From Holacanthus passer (Eukaryota; Chordata; Actinopteri; Pomacanthidae), in the NCBI GenBank assembly GCA_025331565.1, contig JAFREQ010000185.1, positions 86,001 through 150,000 of the forward strand: a stretch of DNA of 64,000 nucleotides, read 5' to 3'. The notes beneath the pieces are model-generated. The model was given only the letters and a program-made list of their open reading frames with translations, was not told the origin of the DNA and made no database searches. Position 1 is the stretch's first letter, and the number at the start of each line of letters is the position of its first letter. Below are positions 1-12,400 of the stretch, piece by piece. A program made the translations under genes and the position numbers.

Positions 1-1158
1 CATCAATGTTCACCTCCTCTGGCATCTGCTCCTCCTGAACAACATCACAGATGTTCACTCAGCTTCAATCGTTTCACTCGTTGTACTGAACAAAAATATA
101 AATGCAAGAAATGAAAGGAAAAACGTATGTGCATTTTTGGTCACACATACCTCAAAGAACAGGGAGGCCTTTAATGTGCACAGAAAAAGTCTCAGATTTT
201 TTATTTCAACTCATGAAAAATAGAAACAAAAACAAGTGTTTCATTCATATTTTTGTTCGGTATCATTTATTTTGGTTTGTCAGTAATTACACAAACATTT
301 GTGAAAATGTAGGATAAAAAACACAAAAAGTGAAACTGATCTGAAAATGAGGCTGAAGAGAGAAAACCAACAACTGAACAGGTGACGTTTGTGCCACACA
401 CACAATTTATTTTCATTTGTTTTCTTTCATTTCCTGCTATTTTGAATCCTTCCTTTCTTTTTCCCATATTTGGGAAAAAGTTACAACCAGTTACAGTTCA
501 CATCAGTTCACTCTGTGTGTGCGTGTGTGTGTGTGTGTGAGTGAGTGTCTTTGTGTTGTCTATTGACATATGGGACCTTTTTCACTCCTCCTTCATTTCC
601 CCTCCCCCCTCCAACACACACACACAGATGTCTTCATCGATCAATATGTCTAATAACTGTTCCCAGCATCCTCACGTCTGTCTCCTCCTTTCTCTTTGTC
701 TTCCTGCATTTCTCTCATTTTTTCCTCTCTTTCAACTTTCTTATTTCTTGCTCCTCCTCACATCTTTTCTCATTCTCAGTGTGAATTTCCCCACTGTGGG
801 ACGAATAAAGGTATATCTTGTCTTATCTTATCTTTTCTCTCCTGAAACAACAAAATAAAGAGCTCTCACAGCATTTGTTTCATGTTGGAGTTAGTTATAA
901 AACTGATGTGTTGTCTCTAATTTCAGCTGGAGTTTCATGTGATTTCATATTAAACTGAAGTTATTATAATATTAAATCACAACCTGCATGAATATTATTC
1001 AATTTTTCATATTTCAAACTGCTGAATGTGTTTATGAGCACATTGAAAACATGAACCTTTCCTCTCTGTGATCTGACCTCTGACCTCTTTACTGCTACGG
1101 ATGTGACGATGAGCTGTTCTGACATCTCTACTGAGAGTCTCTCTTTTAAATAACACAC

Positions 1159-1203
<45 letters not shown>

Positions 1204-2840
1204 ATGGGGTCTCAGGAAATGAGTCAAAGGGACAAACCAGATTATCTCTTCATAACACCAACATGCCCTCCAACAGACACACACAGTGAGACACACACAG
1301 TAAGAAACATACAGTGAGACACACACAGTGAGACACACACAGTGAGACACACACAGTAAGAAACATACAGTGAAACGCACACAGTGAGACACACACAGTG
1401 AGACACACACAGTGAGACACACACAGTGAGACACACACAGTAAGAAACATACAGTGAAACGCACACAGTGAGACACACACAGTGAGACACACACAGTGTG
1501 AACCCTGCATCAGTGGTCAAGCCCTCAGCTCTCAGCTCCTCTCAACTTCTGTCTGTTCTTCAGGCTCCAGACTTTAACTCTTTGTCTGCTGGACTTTTAA
1601 AGCTGCAGATCACTTCCTGTGTGCTTCTACTGAACCGTCGTCTCATCTCGCCTTCAGTCTGACCAGCAACTACTGGGAGGGACCATTTCTGACCAGTTCA
1701 GCTCCCAGTAACACCGCACACTCACATCTCAAACATGCAGCTTTATAATAATAATAATAATCCGCTGTTCAAATCCAGTGAACAACATATTTTCATATAT
1801 ATCTTCATCCACGCATTCCGTCACCTGATGTTACCTGGATACACCTGCAGTCCACTCTGTTTTATGTCTCACAGAACAGAACAGAACAGAACACCACCAC
1901 AATGGCGTTCAAATCCAGCAGATACCATGTGTGTATTTTTATATGTATATATATTTCGACAGTACCATGTTGTCAGTATCGTAGCTACGCTCTGTTGTCA
2001 AGTGTCTGGTTGGTTAGTGAGCAGCTGCTTGTCCGTCTGGAACTTGAAGATCAAGGAAGGATCTTAGCTCTGCCATTTTCAACCACCTCTGGCCGTGTCT
2101 CCCATCTGGACCTGGTCAGTCTGCGTTCACGCGTTCGCACGTTCCTGTACGGACCTGACTTTCAGTGTGAGTTTTCCCAGCCAGCGTCTCCCAGTCTGGA
2201 CTGTCTCCGGGGCGTCTTCACGCAGCCTCTGGTCCGTGGCCCAGTGCTCAGTGCCTGAGTGCTTACAGTAGCACCTTGCAGTAGCACCTTGTAGCAGTAC
2301 TTTTCACCAGTACTTTGCAGTAGTATTTTTCACCAGCAATTTGCAGTAGTATTTTTCAGCAATATTTTTGCAGCAGTACTTTTCAGCAGTATTTTTCCAG
2401 CAGTACTTTACAGTAGTTCTTTGCAGTAGTATTTTTCAGCAGTACTTTGCAGTAGTATTTTCCAGCAGTACTTTGCAGGAGTATTTTTCCAGCAGTACTT
2501 TACAGTAGTTCTTTGCAGTAGTATTTTTCAGCAGTACTTTGCAGTAATATTTTGCAGTATTATTCCAGCAGTACTTTACAGTAGTTCTTTGCAGTAGTAT
2601 TTTTCAGCAGTGCTTTGCAGTAATATTTTGCAGTATTTTTGCAGTGGTATGTTTTGCAGTACTCACCCGGCCCCGGTACAGCTCGTCCAGCCCACAGTCG
2701 ATCCACTTCTCCACGTCCAGCCTCCTCTGCAGCTCTCGCCGGTTGTACTTGACGGTGACTCGGGCCTGACGCCGGTTCACACCCGGTGACTGGTGACCAC
2801 AAACCTTGTTCACCCGCCGACCCACCCGGTTCGCAGCCAT
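1..2840 (-). CDS. ppp1r14a: ppp1r14a (CPI-17 family PP1 inhibitor), 5' part of gene, cut by window edge
   Basis: Exon 1 coding is 2840 down to 2667: ATG at 2838-2840 (MAANRVGRRV), donor GTGAGT just below 2667. Exon 2 begins at 34 after a TTCAG acceptor at 35-40 and runs off the left edge, reading EEQMPEEVNID. The core motif VTVKYNRRELQRRLDVEKWI and its continuation nearly match PPP1R14A (CPI-17), a small cytosolic inhibitor of protein phosphatase 1/myosin phosphatase that is activated when PKC or ROCK phosphorylates the Thr in VTVKY (Thr38 in human, Thr29 here). The N-terminal tail is shorter than in human. The gene is divergent from spint2 with about 1.9 kb between the start codons, the same neighbour as in human 19q13.2 (recalled). 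Exons 3-4 lie outside the window. Other PPP1R14 paralogues are possible, but the motif and neighbour favour 14A. Confidence 0.92.
784..834 (+). mobile_element. LINE 3'-end fragment (plus orientation)
   Basis: The fragment reads AATTTCCCCACTGTGGGACG, then AATAAAGG and TTATC-type repeats. The same end recurs at 22430, 31303, 44452, 45058 and 54194 in plus orientation, and at 16879, 19236 and 27329 in minus orientation. It is the terminal segment of a non-LTR element with no body attached. Confidence 0.7.
1276..1498. repeat. 14-bp minisatellite with higher-order units
   Basis: Tandem units of ACACACAGTGAGAC alternate with variant blocks ACACACAGTAAGAAACATAC and AGTGAAACGC. The variant blocks recur as a set, so the array has a longer-period structure. 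The Cys-rich open frames on the minus strand here are repeat translation, not genes. Confidence 0.85.
2262..2660. repeat. About 26-bp degenerate tandem repeat
   Basis: The unit resembles GCAGTAGTATTTTTCAGCA followed by GTACTTT. It is repeated more than ten times with indels and lies directly downstream of ppp1r14a exon 1, in intron 1. Confidence 0.8.
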
Positions 2841-4736
2841 CAGGACCGACCAGACCCGGACCCGGACAGTCCGCTTCAGGACCCACAGAAACAAGATCCA
2901 ATATTCAAAAGTCTGATATTGATATTTTACTCAGTCTCTTTGATTTTCACAGAGACAAAACAAAACAAATACTAATAATATTACTACTGATAATAATAAT
3001 AATAATATCGGACACTACTACTACTACCAATACTACTACTACTATTACTACTACTACAATATATATTACAATAATAATAATCCCAAATTATCTCGTTTCC
3101 TCATAGAATTAAAGCTAAAAACAGAGGAATCCTGATGCAGCTGTGAACAGAGTCCAGGACCGGAGGGTCGATCCAGCAGACTCAGAGACCCAGACCAGGG
3201 CGGGGACCTCCATGCTGCATTCACGTGTCAGTGGGATTTATTCAACTTGGTGCTGCATCTTGTGACTGAACTGAATCTTATGATATAAAACCGTTAGTTT
3301 CTTGGGCCTGAATTCATTTCATTTTGATTTGATAAAAGACACACTTCCATTAATTACTTATTTATTAGTTGATATATTTGTATAAACACATTATATGATG
3401 TATTTATGTTTACGTTATCGTTACATGACGCTGGAACCAAAATTGCTCTGTAGCGGGGCCTCATGTGATAGTGACTTTTACGACGGGACTTAAATGCGGC
3501 ATGAGCTGCTCATGCTGGGTCCTAATGCCCCTGCGATTTATGGCAGCTGACAGAATAAATGAGCGGCAGGGACATCTGATGGTGGACAGCTGTACAGCAG
3601 CCAGCAGCAGGTGTTTTACTCTGTTACATTCATATAAAATGTAACTGTAACTTAATTTGAAGTGTGATGGTAGCTAAATATAATATAATATTAATTTGTA
3701 AAACTTTGAGTCATGTGATGTCATTGTAAGACTCATTTTACTGTGTTTGTGGTGATCAATGATAGATAGTGATCAATAATGGTGATCAGTGATGAGCTCA
3801 CAGTGATGTAATCTATGTCATGTATCTTATAAAGTGTATGTGAACATGAAACACTGTTATAAAGATAGACCAAACGTCATCAACAGGTGGCGCTCTCACA
3901 CAGAAACCTTATTATGATTTGATGAAGGCCATGACATGTGGCTGAAAACCGTGGACCTTGACTAATGAATGTGGACAAGCCGAAGTCATATCAGGTGAGT
4001 CAAGATGAGATTATCACAGACTGAATATATATATAGATATAAGTTTATTTTACAACACCTTTAAACAACAAGGTAATAACACATGAAATGAAACATAAGA
4101 CAATATAAGCTTTTAAAGAGAAGATTTAAATAATCTGAAATAGAAGAAAGAATCAAACATGTCATCTATTTTAATAAGAGAGAAAACTGTAGTTTTTAGG
4201 AACGTGTTGACTATTCTTTTTTGTGTTTATATGATTTTCATTTATTTTCTACATTGTATTTTTATTGGAACATGTCAAACAATTAAGACTTTGAATACCA
4301 ATAAAAAAGAGGAATATAATTAAAAAGTATCTAATGAAATGTCTTTAAAAATAATTGACAGCAATTAATCTTTAAATTTTTTTTTTATTATTCTAAACAT
4401 TTAGACAGATGAACTTTTCCAAACACAGGAAGTAAACGAACAGTAAGTTGTATTTTGATTGAAACATATATCTGCAGATTATTTTCTGGGTTTTGTGCTT
4501 TACGTCACGTGGTGGTGACACAGGTGGGTGGGCGTGGCTGCAGTGACCTCACCTGTCACTCAGGTAAACTTATCTGCGACAACAAAAGGCCACCAAACAC
4601 GGAAGTGACTCACTACAGAAGAAGAAGAAGAAGAACCGAGAAACGTTTTATCTTCGAGTCACAAGACAGAAACCGTTTTTACACTGAGACTCAGTTTCAA
4701 TCCGGATTCAGACTTTGCGATCCAAATCACAGGAAG
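2841..4736. other. Divergent intergenic region between ppp1r14a and spint2
   Basis: About 1.9 kb separates two oppositely oriented start codons, so it should hold the promoters of both genes. It contains an ATT/ACT trinucleotide-rich tract (about 2965-3085) and AT-rich unique sequence. A GC-richer block at about 4500-4620, including GGTGGGTGGGCGTGGC, precedes the spint2 first exon. No TATA box stands out at a convincing distance from either start. Confidence 0.55.
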
Positions 4737-5190
4737 ATGAGGCAGACACGGTTAAGGTCGAGGTTGGTGGCGGTCTGTTTCCTGGTTTATGCTGGTCTGG
4801 CTCTGGGCTGTGACTGGGACCAGTCCATTGATCCGGATCAGGGTCTGGACTCGGCCTCCTTGGACGGGGTCCTGCACATGGAAGAGGTCTCGGGAGTCTC
4901 GGACCCGGAGGACTGCAGGGCGGCGTGCTGCGACAAGCCGGACTGTGACCTGGTCGTGGTGGGGGACCCGGCGGCCGGAGGGCCGCAGTGTTTCCTGGTC
5001 CGGTGTCTGATCCGGAACAAGTGTGTCCTCCGGCCCAGAGACCGGTTCACCGTCTACCGCAAGAAGGTGAAGACAGAGACCCCGAGAGAGGCGACGGAAG
5101 GCGGGGAGAGTCATATCGTCCCCCTGTCGGGACCCTGGAAGATCAGCGACACTGAGACCAACGAGACCAGCGACACTGAGACCAACTACA
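4737..5190 (+). CDS. spint2: spint2 exon 1: signal peptide and MANSC domain
   Basis: The signal peptide ends near LALG|CDWD. The MANSC-like domain follows with Cys spacing CDWD...CRAACC...CD...CFLVRC...C, matching the RACC...CNLA...CFLINC pattern of HAI-1. The exon ends with a TETNETSD/TETNY acidic-Thr repeat. Upstream the reading frame stays open to 4455 but has no better start context. Confidence 0.88.
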
Positions 5191-8100
5191 GTAAGACCAG
5201 CAGTGGACCAGTCAACCTCCAGATCACAAAAAGCTTCAGTCATGAACAAACATGTTCACCTTGTTTTTGTGAAACTGACAAACTAAGAAAATTAAACATA
5301 TGAAGTAAAATATAGAATAACCTGAAGTAAACATAATATTAATATTTATCCTCACATTCGTGTTTTGAGATCATTTTAAATGAGACTTCATGACAACTAT
5401 TATAGTGAGAAGTTGATAAATAAACTTTAAATAATACATTTCATTATTGATTGATCTGCTGACAAACTGACAAAATGTAGATGCGAATAAATATTTAGCT
5501 TCAAAACCCAAACAGATTCAATTTCAATGGTTTCAGAGACAGAAAACAGAAAATCGCTGTAGAAACAGGAGATATTTGTTATCAATCAGTTATAGATTGA
5601 TTGATCAATGAGTTCAGCTGATGAGTCACTGAGCAGGAATGAAGAGATGAACATGTCTGTTTACTGAGAGTCTGATGTCAACATGTAAAGATCCAGGAGG
5701 AAGATGATGATGACGACGACATCATGTAGAAGATGTCGATTAAATTCCCTCATGACGACATGTTTCTTAAAAGAGGCTGCAGGTAACAGGTACATACAAG
5801 AAACATAAATGCTATTTTCTTAATTAATATACGTAGAAATCATTTAGCAAATAATGGATTATGATTCAGTTCGTTGTTGCTTTCCATCATAATGTTAACA
5901 CACCACAAAAACTGTATTCACACAACAAACCCTCTGTTTCCTTTTCACACACTCAAACTTTATCATAAATATCGTCAGTGAGTTAACTGCAGCCTGTGTT
6001 TTGCTTCTCAGGCAACACATGTCCTAATGTGCCCTGATCTAATAAATCATCCTTACGTTTTATGAAGTGCCGAGTCAGATATATGGGAACTTTCCTAATT
6101 ACGACTGTTGACGTGAACGTTGTTTAGAAGTCAGGAGCTTGACTTGAACACTACATAACCCGACCACAGAGACTGAACCAGGACTGACACTTTAAAGGGG
6201 AGACCGACTTGAACACAACACCTGCAGACGGTCACCTGTTGGTTATTTACACTGTCGGACTAAATGTCATACTGTGACTGTATGATGCAGCTGTCAAACA
6301 GAAGTCGGCCATCTTGTTTAACTGCAACATATTTTTACAAAACAACAGCCTTTAGCATTGAAAAATAAATACTGAAGAATATTGAAAATTTTAATTATAG
6401 TGATGCAACAATCAAAAACACCAAAAACAACTTCTGCGCTTTGTCAGTTTCTCTGTTAATTTCTTAGTGAACTGAATCACTGATTGTTCACATTTTTAAC
6501 CTCTGTCTTAAAACAATATGAACATACAGTTTCATATTAAATTTGTTCCTTGTGTTATTGTACTCAGCCTCAGTCTGAAAGTACTTCCTCCTCACCTTTA
6601 AGCAACCTGTTCAGGTACACAATGAGTCACCACAGAATACCTGCAGCCCAGTTATGTGCTGAGTATTTCAGGTCGGACCGGTCAGTCTGGTTTCTGTTCA
6701 GCTTTGAAAGAGAACTTAACACCTGAAAGGAAAGCAGACGTTGAATCCTGATGTGTTTGATTAGCTCAGCCCCTGAACAAAAAACATGTTTGAAGCAATA
6801 ATGATATAAAGTGCCAGAACCAATGAGCTCACAGGACGTGGTGAAACGTTTACGTTTTGGAGATGTGCTGTGTTTTACATGCTAATGTCTGCTGTTAGCT
6901 CACTGCTAAGGAGCAACAGAACAGACTGTAATAGAAACCAAACAATGTCCAGGATCAGTCAGTGTTGACCTTTGTCTTCGTCTCCTTCAGTTCGTTGTCG
7001 ACTGCCAATGAAGGTGGGTTCGTGTCGAGCGGCCTTCCCAAAGTTTTACTACAACGTGAGCAGTCAGAGCTGCCAGAAGTTCATCTATGGCGGCTGTGAG
7101 GCCAACGGAAACAACTTCGACTCCCAGGACGAGTGTGAGGCCGCCTGCAGCCGAGTCACAGGTAACACACACATTTCATATCTATTAACCATGTCTCATT
7201 TCAGTGTCCTCTGAAAGCGTCTCACGCTTCCTTTGCCTTTCAAGTTTCCAGCTGCTGATTGGCTGTCAGGCAGAGTCACTGTCCTGTTGAAGACAGCTAG
7301 TGGCTCCTGTTAGCTCCTATTAGTGGCTCCTGTTAGCTCCTATTAGTGGCTCTGTTAGCTCCTATTAGTTAGCTCCTGTTAGCAGGTCCTGTTAGCTCCT
7401 GTGAGTGCCTCCAGTTAGCTTCCCCTGTTAACGCCTTCTGATAGCTTCTCCTGTTAGCGGCTCCTGTTAGCTCCTGTTAACGCCTCCTGTTAGCTTCTGT
7501 TAGCGGCTCCTGTTCGCTCCTGTGAGTGCCTGTTATCATGGATGTACAGACAACTCTCTCTGGATCACTGTGATACTGAAGAAAAGTTAAAAACAGGAGG
7601 ATTCTCAGGTCTGCAGCGTCTCTTTTTTCCCCCTGGTTTCTTCGTGGGTTCATGGAGGTTTGTTCTGGATGGACCTCACAGATACTGATATCCTCAGGGA
7701 GTCAAACTGAATGAGATCAACATGTTTCATGTCTGAGTTCAGGTTTGACTCGCTTTGGACTCTGAGAAGAAGAAGGAAGTCCGAGTTTTGACACAAATCA
7801 TTGCAACTGGTCTCTGAGTGATTCAACATGACTTTTATCAATTAATGAAACAAGACATTTGTGGGTGTCTCTGATTTATTATTAAATTATTAAATCTCCT
7901 GGGAAGTGATGAAAGGACGGGATTACGTGGTGTCAAAGACCACCTCCTTGGCCACCCATCACTATTGTATGTTTCATCCAGTGTGGATCTATCTGTCTTT
8001 CTAGGAGTTGCCGGCTCCTGACTGGAGGTTTTGGAATTTCTGTATCAGCAGCTTGGATTCCCATAATTCATTTCTCCCATGTCAACTTCAAAAGTGCGAC

Positions 8101-8235
8101 TCTGGTGGGACTCGAACCCACAACCTTTGAATCACCCCTCCATGTTGACTAGAAGTCCAATGCGCTATCCATTGCGCCACAGAGCCACCTGTTGCTGTAG
8201 AGCTGCCTGAGGGATTTAGACATAAAGAAAGCATG

Positions 8236-8317
<82 letters not shown>

Positions 8318-9027
8318 ACACAAACTATGAGGTGGGGACATGGGAGAAATGCATTATGGGAACCTGAGTTGCTGACAGTCATGAAGCAGCCAACTTCATG
8401 GACTGTGATCCTGAAGACAATCACACCCTAACACACTTGTACAGACAACTTCATCTGTTCAGAACTTCAGTGGAAAAAAATACTCATCTCTCATTCTGTC
8501 TTTGTGTCTTGTTGTTTCCTCTACCTTTAACCACATCTCATCATGATTGATTAATCTGATCATTTCAGAGTTAATCCATCATTTATGGGAATGCTGGGTA
8601 ATGTTTGGAAAATGTTTTGTGTATCTAAGTGAAAGCCTGCAGTGCAAACTGGAGCTGTGTGTGGGAAAGATGTGGGTGTTGTATTGTGATAAAATTTAGT
8701 TTGAAATTGTGGGAATTTAGGAAATTGTTTGTTGGGGACTATTTTCAGCAGCAGATTAATCCAAATTTGGTCTCTAGTGAGTATTTGTGGCAGCAGGACG
8801 GTGTCAAACTAAACTACAGTGTGTTGATGGTAATGAAGGAACATGTGTCTCATTGATGTGTTTTAGCTCTGTGACACTGAGGAGGAAGATATTTCACACA
8901 ATACCTTTGACAGAGGAGAGCGATTTAATGAGAAAGATACCAGATTGATGCTTTAAAAGGAAACTGTCAAATGAACTTTTAAGGCAGAAAATAAAACACA
9001 GACTGTGTCTTAGTACCACACTTCACA

Positions 9028-9066
<39 letters not shown>

Positions 9067-9403
9067 TATATTTATTTATTAATTATTACAACAGGGAGAA
9101 AAATGAAAAAATATCCTGTTTCCTGTTCAGGTGTGTGTGTGTGGGTTTGAACTAAGCCAACACCTCAACAGGGAGCGGTGTTTAAGTTGTCCTACCACTT
9201 CTCTCATCACACACTCACATGCAGTTGTGTCTTTCTATTCTTGTGTGGACACTCCATTGACATAATGCATTCCCCAGCTCCTTGCCCTTACTGTCACAAC
9301 TGAATGTCTAACTCTAACCTTTTTGTAATTGTGACCCTAAAACCAAGTTTTCCAGCATAATCTGTGTGTTGACCAGACAAAATGTCCTCACAAGGCCAAA
9401 TGT

Positions 9404-9444
<41 letters not shown>

Positions 9445-12400
9445 AGTCACTGGCCTGTTCTGGTCTCTGGAGGCAGCAGTGAGGTGATTTCAGTAGACAT
9501 GAATATCTTGTACTGTTGATGCTTTATCTAGTCTGAGAGACACGAATGACCAGTGTAACCAGTTACTATCCTATGGGACCAAGATTTGTGGGTTCATGAA
9601 TCTTATCAAAACTCTTCACTTTTTTTATCCTCAGCACAAAGTGACAGAAAACAGAAGCAACTTTCTCTGGGGGGGGCGCTGTGGTTCAGGAGGGTTGCTG
9701 GTTCAATCCCCACCTCCTTCTGTCTGTTGAAGAATCATATGAATGTATGAACGTAGGTTCTCTTACTCTGACAGACGTCGGATGAGATTGTCTGTGGATA
9801 ATCACCAGTTGACTCAACAGACTGGTGTCAGGTGATCTCACATCAGTTAATAATTGGATTCCGGATCAACATATGAACGTGATCAGCTACATGTTTGTGA
9901 AACATTTCCCTTCTTCTGCTCCTCACTTTCAGGTTGTCACCATTAACAACACTTTCTGTTTCTCAGTCAACAAACACTGATTAAATTCTTACCACAAAAG
10001 GATTCAGATTTGAGCCTCGATTGGAATTTGCTAAAATGATATGGGACCATATCTGCACCAGCCATAAGTCACCAGTGGAACCAATATGTGACCGGTACAA
10101 CTGAGCTGTATGTGTTTGTATGTGTGTTCAGGTTCAGTTCTTCCCGATGAGTCGACTCCTGCTCCTCCTCAGCATCCTGTCAAAGCAGCTCGGATGGTTC
10201 CTGCCTCCAATACACGTAAACTGTTCAGTTATTAACACAGGAGTAGTGTATTAGTATTAGTCGTAGTAGTACTACTAGTAGTAGTGTGAAATACTTCAGA
10301 TTAACCTCATTTTATTATTTCTGTCTGTCCGTCCAGATGTGTCTCAGGATGCCGAAGGTCCAGTTGAGCCTGAAACTGCTGCTACAGAGTCTGTAGATGC
10401 TCAGGAGACAGGTAACACCTACACCTACACCTACACCTGGACTTGTGTGTGTGTGTGTGTGTGCGTGCGTGTGTGTGCGTGTGTGATGACTTTGCTGGTA
10501 TGTTTGTTCTCTTTGTTCTTTTCTCTCTGTAACATGAAGCAACTTTTCAGTTTATTTTACTGTTTAATTCTTATCTATTACTTTTTATTCTGATTCTTGA
10601 TTTCACTGTTGTTTTCATCAGTTTGTTAAAGCTAACATTGTTAAACTTAAAGTTTGCATTGTGTTGAGAGAAACTCAATGGCTCATGATTAACCTCCATC
10701 AAATCTGCATTAACTTAGAAAGAAAACATTGGTACAAAAAGTTAAATTTATATCAAGTTACAGGAGCTGATAGGCTAATAGAAGACTTGGTGCAGGAGAT
10801 AATAAGTCAAAATAAGTAGCACATACAGAAGTTCGGTCCACAATAAAGTGAAACACATCACATCAACACCCCATTGATCTTTGCATCCGTCCAGTCCCAT
10901 CTTCTGCACTATTTTTATATCTACTAAGCATTTGCCAGGACTCACGTTTTCTGATGCCTCCAAATCATTCCTCATTCGGCTGTAATAAAACTATAAAAAA
11001 CTATAACTATAATAAGAGAAAAAGCAAACATGCGAAGATAAATATGACATAAAATCTGTGTTTTATGTGTCAGAGCGCTGTGGGGCGGAGCCTCAGGTGG
11101 GTCCCTGCAGAGCCGCATTTCAGCGCTGGTACTACAACAAAGAGACAGGTAGCTGTCAATCATTCATCTACGGAGGCTGCAGAGGAAACGAGAACAATTA
11201 CATCAGCAAGGAGAGCTGCATGGTTGCATGTACAGGTGAGTAACGCACCTGTCTGTACCGGTACAGGTGAGTAACGCACCTGTCTGTACCGGTGTGTAAA
11301 GTTGTCTTCTCTCTTCCTGCAGTCAACGTGCTTCCCTCCTCCAAGAAAGCCTCCACTGATGGTGACGCGTTGTCGGAGTACGAAGGTGCACAAATGGAAA
11401 TTAAACCAGTAAACATCCAGTTGGGGGAGAAAATAAAACCAGTAAGCTGCAGTGACTGAATATTGTCTTTCTGTAGATCAGTGTACGGTGACTCCTGACC
11501 CCGGTCCCTGCCGTGCTGCCTTCCCCATGTTCTACTACAGCCCGACCACCGGCACCTGTCAGTCATTCATTTACGGTGGTTGTCATGGTAACCAGAACCG
11601 TTACAGCAGCATGGAGGCGTGTTTGAGCCGCTGCACCACAGACGGTAAAGACACTCATAATCAGTATCCAGTCCATCGTGCAGAGTGGAAACCAGTAAAG
11701 CTTTCATGAATAAGCAACAAATCTCAGAAATCTGCTTTTTTCACTCCTATGTATTTACTTGTTTGCATTAAACCTGAATTATAATAAAAGAGCTGATGTA
11801 CACACAGAGACGGATAATGTATAAATACTGAAAAAAATCTACTTTGTTCTCCCTCCAGGTCGCTTTGATGGTCGCGGCAGAACTCGGAACCGCTCGACCG
11901 CAGGTCAGTTTGTCCTCATCAGATCACCTGCGGTCTGAGATCAGGACCAGGTCTTTTAGTATGAGGAACATCATTAATATGCAGGACTTCTGAATATGTG
12001 TTTCTATTTTTACTTCAAATGATAATAATGTGTAGTAAGACCTGTGTGTAGTGATACCATTGTGTGATCTTCATCTTTTCTATCTTCCAGCCATCTTCCT
12101 CTTCGTCACTCTGGCAGCCATCTCTGCTCTGCTCCTGGTGACGCTCATCGTCATCACGATGAGACGTCGCAATCTGTCCCGCCGTCCCTCCTCCATCAGG
12201 TAACATTAACCTGTCGCTGTTGTTCAGTTTTCACTTGCCTTCTTCACTCCAGCAAAATCAAAGCAGTGAAATTATTGTTTAACCAATTCAACATGGACAA
12301 AGAAACCTTGAGTTTATTTCATCATATTTACAAAATAGACAAAACGTCTTTAAAATGACTTTGATTTTATAATTGAATTCTTATTCAATGTGCAAATTAT

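Larger units (their letters stand above)
35..2666 (-). other. ppp1r14a: ppp1r14a intron 1, repeat-rich
   Basis: The intron lies between the exon 1 donor and the exon 2 acceptor. It contains, in order on the plus strand, a LINE 3' tail (784-834), a (TG)n tract (1161-1200), an ACACACAGTGAGAC-type minisatellite (about 1276-1498) and a CAGTAGTATTTTTCAGCAGTACTTT-type tandem array (about 2262-2660) that reaches almost to the exon 1 donor. I see no further exon in it. Confidence 0.8.

Noticed and set aside
964..1520. Long Cys/Val-rich open frames on the minus strand
   Set aside because: They are translation of the ACACACAGTGAGAC minisatellite; all three frames stay open because of the repeat.
4752..5249. 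165-codon antisense ORF over spint2 exon 1
   Set aside because: Shadow of the GC-rich MANSC exon; the sense frame has the signal peptide and conserved Cys.
8238..8315. Direct repeats as a possible CRISPR-like array
   Set aside because: A simple (TC)n microsatellite in a vertebrate genome; no spacer structure anywhere in the window.
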